From Heteroruminococcus sp964370005 (lineage in GTDB: Bacteria; Bacillota; Clostridia; Oscillospirales; Ruminococcaceae): DNA of 39,383 bases. Position 1 is the stretch's first letter, and each line of letters starts with the position of its first letter. The translations under genes and the position numbers were made by a program. A model generated the notes under the pieces. It was given only the letters and a program-made list of their open reading frames with translations, searched no databases and was not told the DNA's origin. The stretch is taken from assembly GCA_964370005.1 (NCBI GenBank), contig CAYJGR010000009.1:1-39383 (forward strand). Direction: 5' to 3'. This document shows positions 23,451 through 31,804 of this stretch, one piece after another.

Positions 23451-24977
23451 ATGAAGGATTACAAAAAGCTTCAAAACGGAAGCGACATAAGGGGTATAGC
23501 GCTGTCGGGTGTGGCGGGGGAGGAAGTAAACCTCACCGCCGATATAGCCACCGACTTAGGGATGGCCTTTGCACAGTGGTTAGCAGGTAAATGTGGCAAA
23601 AGTGCAGGGGAATGCCTTGTGGCGGTGGGTCGTGACTCCCGCCTTTCGGGACCTGACCTGCAAGAGGGTGTGATAAAAGGATTGTGCATGGGTGGTGTTT
23701 GTGTGCTTAACTGTGGCATGGCAAGCACCCCTGCCATGTTCATGTCCACCGTACTGCCCGAATTTATGTGCGATGGCGCTATAATGATAACAGCCAGCCA
23801 TCTACCATTCAATCGCAATGGGCTAAAGTTTTTCACCCGAGAGGGAGGGCTTGAAAAGAGTGATATATCACAGCTCATAACCATCGCACAGGATGTAAAG
23901 AGGGCTACCGATGCAAAAATTACCGCCACAGATGCCGATTTGATCAGTTCCTATGCGGGTTACCTGCGGAAGAAAATCGTAGAAGGGGTGGATGCGGGCG
24001 AGCATCCGCTTGAGGGTTTTAAAATCGCAGTAGATGCCGGAAACGGTGCGGGAGGTTTTTTTGCCACACAGGTGCTGGAGACATTGGGTGCGGATGTATC
24101 GGCAAGTTGCTACCTGGAGCCCGATGGCACATTCCCAAACCATCCACCAAACCCCGAAGATGCTACCGCTATGGCCTCTATAACACAAACTGTCATCAAA
24201 AACAAGTGTGACTTCGGCCTAATATTTGATACCGATGTTGACAGAGCGGGGGCGGTGGATGCTGACGGCAAGGAACTCAATCGCAACCGCCTTATAGCGA
24301 TAATGTCGGCCATAGTGTTGCAAGATGACCCCGGCGGCACTATTGTGACCGACTCGGTGACCTCCTCCCAGTTGGCCGACTTCATAAATAACCGACTGGG
24401 TGGCAAACATCACCGCTTTAAGAGGGGTTATAAGAATGTTATAAACGAGTCGATACGCCTAAACGAGCAGGGCATCAGCTCACCCATGGCTATAGAAACC
24501 TCGGGGCATGGGGCATTGCGGGAGAATTATTTTTTGGATGATGGGGCATACCTGTCGGCCAAGCTTGTAATAGAGATGGCACGCCGTCGCAAAGAGGGCG
24601 GAGAACTGGGTGATTTGCTAAAAGGACTGGGAGAACCGACCGAGGCCAAGGAACTTCGCTTTGGCATAGTGGGGGAGGACTTTGGTGACTATGGCCGAGA
24701 GGTGGTGGCCAAACTTCAGAGCTACACCGCCTTCAAATCCGATTGGCACATAGCCCCCGACAATCACGAGGGAGTGCGGGTATCATTTGATGAGAAGGGT
24801 AGCAGGGGGTGGTTACTGCTTAGACTATCACTGCACGACCCGATAATGCCACTGAATATTGAGAGTGATGACGAGGGCGGGGTGGTGAAGATAGCCGAGA
24901 AGTTGCTACCGTTCTTACAGGACTTCGACCGTTTGGATATCTCGCCAATAGAAAAACTGATAGCGACCCGCAAATAA
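23451..24977 (+). CDS. Phosphomannomutase/phosphoglucomutase family (phosphohexomutase)
   Basis: 508 residues in four alpha/beta domains. The phosphoserine loop is ITASHLPFNRNGLKFF, the metal loop is FDTDVDRAG, the sugar-binding loop is ETSGHGALRENYFLDDGAY, and the C-terminal phosphate-binding region is DNHEGVRVS. It interconverts hexose 1- and 6-phosphates, supplying precursors of wall polymers or glycogen; which sugar cannot be decided from sequence. DIRGIALSG at the N-terminus is the conserved opening. Start ATG after ACGGAGGAGTAGTATA. A short DUF6506 gene follows 28 bases later. Confidence 0.93.
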   Translation: MKDYKKLQNGSDIRGIALSGVAGEEVNLTADIATDLGMAFAQWLAGKCGKSAGECLVAVGRDSRLSGPDLQEGVIKGLCMGGVCVLNCGMASTPAMFMSTVLPEFMCDGAIMITASHLPFNRNGLKFFTREGGLEKSDISQLITIAQDVKRATDAKITATDADLISSYAGYLRKKIVEGVDAGEHPLEGFKIAVDAGNGAGGFFATQVLETLGADVSASCYLEPDGTFPNHPPNPEDATAMASITQTVIKNKCDFGLIFDTDVDRAGAVDADGKELNRNRLIAIMSAIVLQDDPGGTIVTDSVTSSQLADFINNRLGGKHHRFKRGYKNVINESIRLNEQGISSPMAIETSGHGALRENYFLDDGAYLSAKLVIEMARRRKEGGELGDLLKGLGEPTEAKELRFGIVGEDFGDYGREVVAKLQSYTAFKSDWHIAPDNHEGVRVSFDEKGSRGWLLLRLSLHDPIMPLNIESDDEGGVVKIAEKLLPFLQDFDRLDISPIEKLIATRK

Positions 24978-25005
24978 AAACATATATGAACACAAAGGAG
25001 AGATT

Positions 25006-25305
25006 ATGTTAAAAGCAGCATTTATATTTTTAGCACAGGGTGCAGACCCTACAAAGGACATATCGATAACCAAGACACCGTCTGTCGAGGTGACAACCGT
25101 GGCGGTGGTGGATTATGCCCAGGCGGTACAGGTGGCAAAAGAACTTTGCACACAGGGGATAAAGGCCATAGAACTCTGTGGTGGATTTGGCAATAAGGGA
25201 GTAGCCATGATCACCGATGCTGTGGGGGTAGATATTCCTGTGGGTGTGGTGCGTTTTGACATTCACCCGGGGCTTGATAACAAAAGCGGTGACGGCATAT
25301 TTTAG
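25006..25305 (+). CDS. DUF6506 family protein
   Basis: 99 residues. KAAFIFLAQGADPTKDIS, AVVDYAQAVQVAKELCTQGIKAIELCGGFGNKGVAMI and VPVGVVRFDIHPG-like VGVVRFDIHPGLDNKSGDGIF fit DUF6506, a small alpha/beta family without known function. The GGFG loop and the VRFDIHPG end recall nucleotide- or sugar-phosphate-binding folds, but that is only a resemblance. The upstream mutase lies 28 bases away with AAAGGAGAG before this ATG, so they are likely co-transcribed. Confidence 0.8.
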   Translation: MLKAAFIFLAQGADPTKDISITKTPSVEVTTVAVVDYAQAVQVAKELCTQGIKAIELCGGFGNKGVAMITDAVGVDIPVGVVRFDIHPGLDNKSGDGIF

Positions 25306-25309
25306 GTGG

Positions 25310-25331
25310 GGGTGACCCTATGTGGTCACCC
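25310..25331 (+). terminator. Stem-loop after DUF6506 gene, possible terminator
   Basis: An 8-bp perfect stem GGGTGACC / GGTCACCC (25310-25317 with 25324-25331) directly after the stop. There is no U-tract, so it is weak or only stabilises the 3' end. Confidence 0.45.
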
Positions 25332-25511
25332 GAAACATAACCCCCGAAATCCCTCATTATATGTTTATATATTTTTCAACATAAATATCTTGCACGGTTT
25401 AAAATATTAAGAAATCCTCCATATTTCGACGACATTTTTTCCCCTTTGATGCTAAGGTATAGCCAAGGAGGTTATACGATTTAATTTCAGATGAGCGAAG
25501 AAGGAGAAAAG

Positions 25512-25676
25512 ATGGAGAAAATATCTAAGGAGTACAAAATTTTATTCAATGGAATTAGCATGGCCATTGACCAGTTGCAGGGCTTGAGCATGAGGCTTGT
25601 GATGCTACAACAGCAAGCCGAACAGGAGTACATACAAAGAGGTGAGAGGGAAACCGACAGAAAGAAAGCGGGATAA
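25512..25676 (+). CDS. Small helical protein of unknown function
   Basis: 54 residues from the ATG placed 5 bases after AAGGAGAAAA; an in-frame ATG seven codons earlier lies 17 bases from a stronger AAGGAGGT and is the alternative. The protein is one amphipathic helix with a Q/L-rich middle (SMAIDQLQGLSMRLVMLQQQAEQEYIQRG) and a charged tail. No family recognised. It faces a convergent neighbour across a shared terminator. The coding call rests on the ribosome binding sites and the regular helical pattern. Confidence 0.55.
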   Translation: MEKISKEYKILFNGISMAIDQLQGLSMRLVMLQQQAEQEYIQRGERETDRKKAG

Positions 25677-25713
25677 CTCGATTTGATACCCTTTTTAATA
25701 TCCACTGCAAAAC

Positions 25714-25740
25714 AAAACCACCCAGTAACGGGTGGTTTTT
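25714..25740. terminator. Bidirectional terminator between convergent genes
   Basis: A 10-bp perfect stem AAAACCACCC / GGGTGGTTTT (25714-25723 with 25730-25739) around AGTAAC. T-runs follow on the + strand, and TTTTGTTTT follows on the - strand. It serves both the small + strand gene and the NPDTG surface protein. Confidence 0.9.
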
Positions 25741-25781
25741 GTTTTGGATAAAACACAATTTAGGAGATTGGTCAGTAGTTG

Positions 25782-26906
25782 TTATTTTCTTTTTCTAAGA
25801 GATACAGCACCTATGGCAACGAGGGATAGTACCGAGAGAGCGGCAGCAATGCCCACAACATCCGAGGCACCTGTATCGGGATTTTCTTCCACATAATCGG
25901 GGTCGGTGGTATCGCCATCTGTCAGTTCATCTGCGGCTACCAACTCGGTGTCCGAGATAACATAATCGGTGGGGGAAGTGGTAGCCCACTTGTAAAGACC
26001 GTTGATGCTGTCCCACTCGTAATCAACCAGAGTCAGACTATATCCATCCCACTCGTATACATAGTACTGGTCGGCATAGTCAGCCTGCAAAGAAAATGCG
26101 GCTTCATTAGTGAAAGTGGGCGAACCGCCGAACTGGTAGCACTCGATGTCGGCATCATAGTAGCCGTACTGCTCTTCAACAGTGTCGATCATTTCTTCGC
26201 TACTGAACATAAAGGCCTTTTCATTCTTAATCATTTTCAAAGTGGTCGAGAACAAACGGTTGTTGGCGTTGAATACAACATAGCCGGGTTCATCTTCGCT
26301 ACACTTATAGATAGTGTTGTCATCGGCCTCAATGGCGTCGTCAGCAGCATCATCAAGATTCGAGTAACCATCAACGATTACGAGGTGATTAGAAACTTCA
26401 GCGTAGAATTCAAAATCAATTTCCACATCGTCGCCCAGAGTAGAATCATAGTACTCGAAAGTGAAAGTACCTTCGAGGTCTTTCAGACTGTCGATGGTGA
26501 AGTTTTCCATCAGCGTGAGAACCAGTATTCCCTCGTCATCGTCAAACTTAACCGACTCAACCAGAGCACCGCCAACAGACCAGTCAACAGAGATATCGGT
26601 GTCTTCGTCGAGAAGTATGCCTGCGGCAGAAGCGACAGAAACGGCAACGCCTGCATCAACGCCTGCCTGACCAAGGGAATATACAGAATAATTGTCCCAA
26701 CCATAAGAGTCATCGTCAGGATTATTATCCCAAGCGGCGATTTCGTACTCCTCACCGGGTTGCAGGTAGTCATCAGGATCAATGTCGGGATCAAGTTCGG
26801 TAGATCCGTAGCCGAGTTCACTGGGATACACATGCTCAGCCATTGCTATAGAAGCAACAGACAGGGCAAGTGTCAGAGCGAGTAGTAGAGCAATAAGTCT
26901 TTTCAT
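25782..26906 (-). CDS. Secreted acidic surface protein with NPDTG sortase-type signal
   Basis: 374 residues from the ATG behind AGGAGGAACCACAA. Residues 1-23 are a signal peptide (KRLIALLLALTLALSVASIAMA). The mature part is very acidic and rich in Asp, Tyr and Ser, predicted mostly beta, with ISVDWSVGGALVESVKFDD and FTFEYYDSTLGDDVEIDFEF. The C-terminus has a D/T/E linker, NPDTG, a hydrophobic helix (DVVGIAAALSVLSLVAIGAV) and an SLRKRK tail, the arrangement of a cell-wall sorting signal with NPxTG in place of LPxTG. Function unknown; a surface or wall-associated role is inferred. No sortase gene is in the window. Confidence 0.85.
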   Translation of the reverse strand: MKRLIALLLALTLALSVASIAMAEHVYPSELGYGSTELDPDIDPDDYLQPGEEYEIAAWDNNPDDDSYGWDNYSVYSLGQAGVDAGVAVSVASAAGILLDEDTDISVDWSVGGALVESVKFDDDEGILVLTLMENFTIDSLKDLEGTFTFEYYDSTLGDDVEIDFEFYAEVSNHLVIVDGYSNLDDAADDAIEADDNTIYKCSEDEPGYVVFNANNRLFSTTLKMIKNEKAFMFSSEEMIDTVEEQYGYYDADIECYQFGGSPTFTNEAAFSLQADYADQYYVYEWDGYSLTLVDYEWDSINGLYKWATTSPTDYVISDTELVAADELTDGDTTDPDYVEENPDTGASDVVGIAAALSVLSLVAIGAVSLRKRK

Positions 26907-27168
26907 TTGTGGTTCCTCCTGTTGTTTGAAATGTTTTTTGCTAACAAATTTATCCCTTACGGGAAAATCACAGGGTAAACTATCCATGAAAATGGGATTG
27001 TCGCCCCACCTGTGATTTGTATCCATAATAGCAGGTGGATATGATGGTATAATGATTTTGTTTTGATGGCGAGATGATGTTATATAAGAAAGTTTGTTAA
27101 TAAAAGTGAAGAAAATATTATTTTGCGAGGCAAATAATCACGCCGGCCGTGGCTTTTCCGCCCATGCT

Positions 27169-27262
27169 GCGTCGTGGGGATTGTGGGCATAAGCCCGCCT
27201 CCCCTCCCAAATCTCTCCCCCCACCCCACCCCACGGCGGGCATAAGCCCACTGCACCCCACT
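27169..27262. repeat. GC-rich hairpin repeat, copy 1
   Basis: Two GGGCATAAGCCC hairpins (27185-27196 and 27238-27249) separated by a C-rich tract. The left edge ATGCTGCGTCG resembles that of copies near 33351-33431 and 37689-37800. It lies in the 484-base gap between the NPDTG gene and the lsrF-like gene. The part from 26907 to 27168 shows only a short inverted repeat, CCACCTG/CAGGTGG (27006-27038), and no gene. Confidence 0.75.
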
Positions 27263-27317
27263 CCTTGCCTGAACAAAAAATCCACTAAGTGTGGTGGTTA
27301 CTTTATAAAATGCGAAC

Positions 27318-27354
27318 AAAAAAACAACCCACCCTGCGCATAACACAGGGTGGG
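27318..27354 (-). terminator. Terminator of the lsrF-like gene
   Basis: On the minus strand, CCCACCCTG / CAGGGTGGG (27346-27354 with 27328-27336) forms a 9-bp stem followed by TTGTTTTTTT. It lies 37 bases after the gene. Confidence 0.85.
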
Positions 27355-27390
27355 CCATATGTGGGAGAAAGAAATTTGCAAATAGAAAAC

Positions 27391-28290
27391 TTACTTCTTC
27401 TTGGTGTCGAGGTAGAACTCATGAGCCTGCTTTGCGGTGGAGTTCTGGTGAACAACCATAGCAACAGCCTTGGCCATAGCCTTGGGATCCTCGGCCTGGA
27501 AGATGTTACGACCCATATCCACACCGCGAGCACCTTCTTGAATAGCCTTATAAGCCATATCAAGAGCCTCATTGGGGGGGAGGGTTTTGCCGCCGGCGAT
27601 AACGATAGGCACAGGGCAACCTGCAGTGATCTTCTCAAAATCTTCGCAGTAATAAACCTTTACAAGCTGTGCGCCGAGTTCTGCGATAACACGGGTGGTC
27701 ATCGAGAAGAACTGGGGATTGCGAGCCATTTGCTTACCAACAGCCACAACACCCAGGGTGGGGATGCCGTAACGCATACCGGCATTGATGCTGTCACAGA
27801 GGTTGCGCAGCGAGCTTTTTTCGTCCTCGGTGCCCATGAAGGTCTGAACAGCCAAGCAGGAAGCGTTCATACGGATAGCGTCCTCGATGTCGGTGCCGAC
27901 AAACTCGTCGGTAACGTCGTCAGAGAGAACGGTGCTACCTGCACTGCAACGCAGGGCAACAGCCTTGTTGTATGTGGGGGGTACGCAGGAACGAAGAGCA
28001 CCGCGGGTAGCCATGAATACGTCAACATCTTCAGCCAGTTCGGGGATGAGGATGTCCAAACGCTCAAGACCTGTGGAGGCGCCCATGATGTAGCCGTGGT
28101 CAAAAGCCAGCATGAGAGTGTTACCACTCTTGGGGTTAAAGATGCGGGATAAACGGTCTTTCATACCCCAATCATAGTTATCGCTACCTTTGCACTGGAA
28201 AACTGTCTTTGCAGCGGGAACGTCGAGATGAAATTCTTTCTTGGGGTCAATGCCGGTATGTGTTGTGTTTACGCCTTGTACGTCAGCCAT
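27391..28290 (-). CDS. lsrF: LsrF-like class I aldolase (autoinducer-2 phosphate thiolase family)
   Basis: 299 residues. Similar throughout to E. coli LsrF as I recall it: DWGMKDRLSRIFNPKSGNTLMLAFDHGY, TRGALRSCVPP, ELGAQLVKVYYCEDFEKI, GCPVPIVIAGGKTLPP, and GARGVDMGRNIFQAEDP. The lysine in VKVYY is the candidate Schiff-base residue of the DeoC/FbaB-type barrel. LsrF transfers an acetyl group from the AI-2 breakdown intermediate to CoA. Start ATG is eight bases after AAAGGTGG. No other lsr gene is nearby, so here it may act on another sugar-phosphate or be a related aldolase. Promoter and terminator suggest a single-gene unit. Confidence 0.85.
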   Translation of the reverse strand: MADVQGVNTTHTGIDPKKEFHLDVPAAKTVFQCKGSDNYDWGMKDRLSRIFNPKSGNTLMLAFDHGYIMGASTGLERLDILIPELAEDVDVFMATRGALRSCVPPTYNKAVALRCSAGSTVLSDDVTDEFVGTDIEDAIRMNASCLAVQTFMGTEDEKSSLRNLCDSINAGMRYGIPTLGVVAVGKQMARNPQFFSMTTRVIAELGAQLVKVYYCEDFEKITAGCPVPIVIAGGKTLPPNEALDMAYKAIQEGARGVDMGRNIFQAEDPKAMAKAVAMVVHQNSTAKQAHEFYLDTKKK

Positions 28291-28340
28291 TGTAATTGCC
28301 ACCTTTCATTTTGTTAAAATTAGTAAAAACTTACGCTAAC

Positions 28341-28369
28341 ATTCTACCACGGAAAATCATGCATTGCAA
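28341..28369 (-). promoter_or_regulatory. Promoter of the lsrF-like gene
   Basis: Minus strand: TTGCAA (28364-28369), 17-base spacer, TAGAAT (28341-28346). About 50 bases before the start codon. It matches the sigma-A consensus well. Confidence 0.78.
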
Positions 28370-28456
28370 TAGGGAATTTGCACGTTTTTGGGGCAAAACC
28401 AGCGACAAAATGCACGAAAAATGCACGAAAACCAAACATTGATAACAAAACAGAGG

Positions 28457-29434
28457 CTATATGCCAAAATTGGTACCCTTTTGCGCCTTTGCGAGGGTCT
28501 TGGAAAAAGATTGCAAGGGGGCGGTGGAGGTGGGGAGGCTTACGGCCAGTGCCGAGGGTACAACCTCAATATCAATATGCCGACTGCGACTTATTTCTCC
28601 ATCGAGACAAAGACAAATATCTTTTTGCGCCTCAATGGTCACATGTTTACATTTGCGGTAAATAATATACTCTGCAAACTTTTTGCTGTCCACATGTCGC
28701 CCTTGTTTATAATCGCCTATGAGATCGGATATTTTCAGGCGGGAGATTTTGCGTACAAGGCAAAGATCGAGTAGTCCATCGTCGATGCGGGCGAGGGGGG
28801 CGCACTTAAAATGCCCGCCATAAAAACTGCCGTTGGCGGCCACAGTCAGCAGGAATTGCCCCTCAATCACCTCGCCATCATCCAGGGTAAGTTTAAGTTT
28901 GTGACCCAGTGGCATACAAATACTCTTTGCAAGCCCCAAGTTATACGACATAGGACCCGAGACAAAGGGCAGGCGCTTAAATTCGGTCATATAGTTAGCG
29001 GCATCGGCATCGAGCCCCAAATTCACAACATTTAAACAATAACTATCGCCTACCTTTAGTAGGTCTACAGGGGTGGCCTGTCCTGTGGCTTGGGCGGTGA
29101 TGTTAAAATAATCAAGCTCTGAGGGGAGCATCTTTATAAAGTCGTTACCCGAACCGCAGGGGATAAGCCCCAGCTGGGCATTTGGATATTCGGCCATACC
29201 CTGCACCACCTCATGCAAAGTACCATCCCCACCACAGGAATAAAAGCGCAGAGCTTGTTCGCTGTTACGGGCACAGGTCTCGGCCACAAAACGGGTGGCA
29301 TCCCCCACACCATTGGTTACATATATCTCATAAGGATCATCAAGGTTGGCAAAGGCTGTGCGTATGGGTGGCGTGAGCAGGTCAGCGGGGTTCATCTTGC
29401 CCGCTTTTGGGTTTATCACAAATATATGTAACAT
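28457..29434 (-). CDS. Diacylglycerol kinase-family lipid kinase (DagK/YegS-like)
   Basis: 325 residues. HIFVINPKAGK at the N-terminus, the nucleotide loop YSCGGDGTLHEVVQGM, LGLIPCGSGNDFIKML, then the second domain with NVVNLGLDADAANYM, TVAANGSFYGGHFKCAPLARIDDGLLDLCLV and CLDGE near the end. This catalytic fold phosphorylates diacylglycerol or related lipids in the membrane-lipid recycling pathway. Start ATG is nine bases after TTGGAGGTGGAAT. The tail of about 30 residues after SLPTSTAPL is unusual and low-complexity. Confidence 0.92.
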   Translation of the reverse strand: MLHIFVINPKAGKMNPADLLTPPIRTAFANLDDPYEIYVTNGVGDATRFVAETCARNSEQALRFYSCGGDGTLHEVVQGMAEYPNAQLGLIPCGSGNDFIKMLPSELDYFNITAQATGQATPVDLLKVGDSYCLNVVNLGLDADAANYMTEFKRLPFVSGPMSYNLGLAKSICMPLGHKLKLTLDDGEVIEGQFLLTVAANGSFYGGHFKCAPLARIDDGLLDLCLVRKISRLKISDLIGDYKQGRHVDSKKFAEYIIYRKCKHVTIEAQKDICLCLDGEISRSRHIDIEVVPSALAVSLPTSTAPLQSFSKTLAKAQKGTNFGI

Positions 29435-29526
29435 ATTCCACCTCCAAAAATTTGCGGAATAAAACCCGCGTATATATAAGGTATATACTACTTATCGATT
29501 ATAACACGTATTTGTACTCAAATCTA

Positions 29527-29555
29527 TTGATAAAGGAGGACAAACAGGATAAAAT
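29527..29555 (+). promoter_or_regulatory. Promoter of the alanine/glycine symporter gene
   Basis: TTGATA (29527-29532), 17-base spacer, TAAAAT (29550-29555), about 100 bases before the start. Its leader contains no recognisable glycine riboswitch. The divergent dagK-like gene may use TATAAT on the minus strand (29498-29503), with only a poor -35. Confidence 0.7.
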
Positions 29556-29657
29556 TTGCCCCATTCACTTGCACTTACAAGGAATTTTTAGTATTATCTA
29601 TAGTGTATTGTCAAGCATGGCAATAAAAATTGCGGATTTTTTTGAGGAGGAAAGAAC

Positions 29658-31046
29658 ATGCATTTGGTTGAAAGCGTAAATAATGCCATAAACGGTATTG
29701 TATGGGGTCCCCCCATGCTTATACTGCTTGTGGGCGCAGGATTTTTCCTGAGTTTTCGCACAGGATTTGTACAGTTCAGACGGTTTGGCTATGCCATGAA
29801 AAACACCGTGGGTAAGATGTTCCAAAAAACTACAGTGGGTGCAGGGGCAATAACCCCATTTCAGGCCATGACCACAGCACTGGCCGCCACAGTTGGTACA
29901 GGTAACATCACAGGTATCACATGGGCAGTGACAGTCGGTGGGCCCGGTGCGATATTCTGGTTATGGGTGGCCGCTTTGGTGGGTATGTGTACTAAGTACG
30001 CCGAGATAGTGCTGGCCATAAAATATCGCCAACGCAACGATAAAGGCGAATGGGTCGGTGGCCCTATGTACTACATAACAAACGGACTGGGTAAGAACTG
30101 GAAATGGCTGGCCGGAATGTTCGCCATATTCGGTGCATTGGCCGCATTTGGTATCGGCAACGCCACACAGGTGGGCAACATCACAGGTGCGATAAATTCG
30201 GCCGTGGTGCAGTTTAACCCCGCCGCTGCCGACAATGCCGGTATGATAAGCCTTGTAATAGGTGTAATTGTGGCTGCTGTGGTGGCGCTTGTACTACTTG
30301 GTGGTGTAAAGCGTATAGGCAGTGTTACCGAAAAGCTTGTGCCCTTTATGGCGGTGCTTTATATCCTCGGATGCCTTGGGGTTATATTTGGGAACATCGG
30401 AGCGATCGGCCCCATATTTATGTCTATATTTGAAGGTGCATTCAATCCCGAGGCTGTTGTGGGCGGTGGTACCGGCATAATAATCAGCCAGTCGATTTTG
30501 GCCGGTGTAAAGCGCGGGGTATTCTCCAACGAAGCAGGTTTGGGTTCTGCCCCCATAGCCCACGCCACTGCCGACACCCCCGGCCCCGTACAACAAGGCT
30601 TGTATGGAATATTTGAAGTGTTTATCGATTCTATCGTGATTTGTACCCTCACAGGTCTCACCCTGCTCATAAGTGGTATAAATCTCGGTTATGGCACAGC
30701 GGGTGGTATCGAGCTGAACATGGCCGCCTTTGCCAGTGTATACAGCGGTAGCTTGTCGGGTGTTATCATCGCAGTGGGACTAACATTGTTCGCCCTCTCG
30801 ACCATTCTAAGCTGGTCGCTTTACGGCACACGTTGTGTAGAATATTTGCTGGGTAGCAAGGCCGTGAAGATATATCAAATAATCTTCATAGGCATAGTGG
30901 TTGTGGGTGCAACGATCGAGATGGATCTTGCCTGGGCAATATCCGACACCCTCAACGGCCTAATGGCCATCCCCAACCTTATAGCCCTATTCGGTCTATC
31001 GGGTGTGGTGGTAAGCCTCACAAAGGAATATTGGGGCAAAAAGTAG
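29658..31046 (+). CDS. Sodium:alanine/glycine symporter (AGCS family)
   Basis: 462 residues with about eleven hydrophobic helices. AGCS signatures are GFFLSFRTGFVQFRRFGYAM, AVTVGTGNITGITWAVTVGGPGAIFWLWVAAL, the cytoplasmic GGPMYYITNGLG, VKRGVFSNEAGLGSAPIAHA and TILSWSLYGTRCVEYLLG. It imports alanine or glycine with Na+. Start ATG is six bases after TGAGGAGGAAAGAAC. A good promoter lies upstream and a hairpin terminator immediately downstream, so it is a one-gene unit. Confidence 0.93.
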   Translation: MHLVESVNNAINGIVWGPPMLILLVGAGFFLSFRTGFVQFRRFGYAMKNTVGKMFQKTTVGAGAITPFQAMTTALAATVGTGNITGITWAVTVGGPGAIFWLWVAALVGMCTKYAEIVLAIKYRQRNDKGEWVGGPMYYITNGLGKNWKWLAGMFAIFGALAAFGIGNATQVGNITGAINSAVVQFNPAAADNAGMISLVIGVIVAAVVALVLLGGVKRIGSVTEKLVPFMAVLYILGCLGVIFGNIGAIGPIFMSIFEGAFNPEAVVGGGTGIIISQSILAGVKRGVFSNEAGLGSAPIAHATADTPGPVQQGLYGIFEVFIDSIVICTLTGLTLLISGINLGYGTAGGIELNMAAFASVYSGSLSGVIIAVGLTLFALSTILSWSLYGTRCVEYLLGSKAVKIYQIIFIGIVVVGATIEMDLAWAISDTLNGLMAIPNLIALFGLSGVVVSLTKEYWGKK

Positions 31047-31094
31047 GGGAGACCCTACGTGATTGTCCGCCCCAAAGTATAAGATATAAAGCAG

Positions 31095-31120
31095 AAAACC
31101 CCGCCTCGGCGGGGTTTTTT
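31095..31120 (+). terminator. Terminator after the symporter gene
   Basis: An 11-bp stem AAAACCCCGCC / GGCGGGGTTTT (31095-31105 with 31108-31118), a 2-base loop and a T-run. Very strong. Confidence 0.95.
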
Positions 31121-31146
31121 CTGTCCATGTTTGAAGCTTATGGGCA

Positions 31147-31365
31147 CTACTTACTTTTATCCTCAAATAGCAAATCTGACTCGAAAATATCATTCGGAGT
31201 ACATTCCAATATCTGACACAAGGCCTCAATATTATCAAATTTTATGGACTTGGTCTCATTGTTTATCATGCGGTTGTAATTTTGATAGCTCATTCCAAGT
31301 TGCTTATACAACCAATATTTTGAACGGTTTTTTTGTTTCAATATCTCTATAACCCGTAGTTTCAT
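31147..31365 (-). CDS. Small XRE/Cro-type HTH regulator
   Basis: 72 residues from the ATG behind GGTGGAGGTCGTT; a start nine codons upstream is less likely. An HTH domain fills it: KLRVIEILKQKNRSKYWLYKQLGMSYQNYNRMI is the helix-turn-helix, and FDNIEALCQILECTPNDIF the last helices typical of Cro/YozG-type repressors. A TATAAT on the minus strand (31379-31384) lies 14 bases before the start. The target is unknown; it stands alone and divergent from a small Spo0A-C-like gene 140 bases away, which may be a target. Confidence 0.85.
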   Translation of the reverse strand: MKLRVIEILKQKNRSKYWLYKQLGMSYQNYNRMINNETKSIKFDNIEALCQILECTPNDIFESDLLFEDKSK

Positions 31366-31503
31366 AACGACCTCCACCATTATAGTTTGCAATAATAGTA
31401 GACTAATACATATCTGCTATTTACATATAGATTTTTATATTATATAATGTATACATGATATATAATAATAACGATATATTTTTTGAGAAAGGAGGCAACC
31501 AAA

Positions 31504-31737
31504 GTGAGCAATCGAAGGATTTATCGAAAAATTGCAAAGGAGTACGGCGTCACGGTGGAGGAGGTCAAGCGGGATATGCAGGCCGCAATTGACCACGCAT
31601 ACAAAAACACACCGGCCGACGGGGTGACCGGTGCATACCAAAACAGAGTACCCCGCAGTGGGGAAATTCCCACAACAGATGAATTTATACGATATGCCGC
31701 AGATGCCGTTAGAAAGAAAAAACATGGGTTGTATTGA
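31504..31737 (+). CDS. Small protein with a Spo0A C-terminal-like helical segment
   Basis: 77 residues, starting at GTG seven bases after AAAGGAGG. The N-terminal part RRIYRKIAKEYGVTVEEVKRDMQAAIDHAY follows the pattern of the Spo0A C-terminal DNA-binding domain (iy..iAk.y.tt...VeR.I..AI..aw). The rest (GAYQNRVPRSGEIPTTDEFIRYAADAVRKKK) is not part of that domain. The resemblance is short and may only be shared helical architecture. A terminator shared with tRNA-Pro follows. Confidence 0.6.
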   Translation: MSNRRIYRKIAKEYGVTVEEVKRDMQAAIDHAYKNTPADGVTGAYQNRVPRSGEIPTTDEFIRYAADAVRKKKHGLY

Positions 31738-31770
31738 GATAGTTAAGGGTCAAGACCTCGCGGGCACGTC

Positions 31771-31804
31771 AAAAAACCCAACCGCATTTGCGGTTGGGTT
31801 TTTT
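31771..31804. terminator. Bidirectional terminator shared by the Spo0A-like gene and tRNA-Pro
   Basis: A 16-bp perfect stem AAAAAACCCAACCGCA / TGCGGTTGGGTTTTTT (31771-31786 with 31789-31804) with a 2-base loop. The last stem base is the last A of the tRNA CCA on the minus strand. A-run and T-run serve opposite directions. Confidence 0.93.

Noticed and set aside
27289..28152. 287-residue open frame opposite the lsrF-like gene
   Set aside because: Antisense shadow of a well-matched gene, without a ribosome binding site.
29556..29657. Glycine riboswitch before the symporter
   Set aside because: Leader is about 100 bases with no GGAGAG-type glycine aptamer core.
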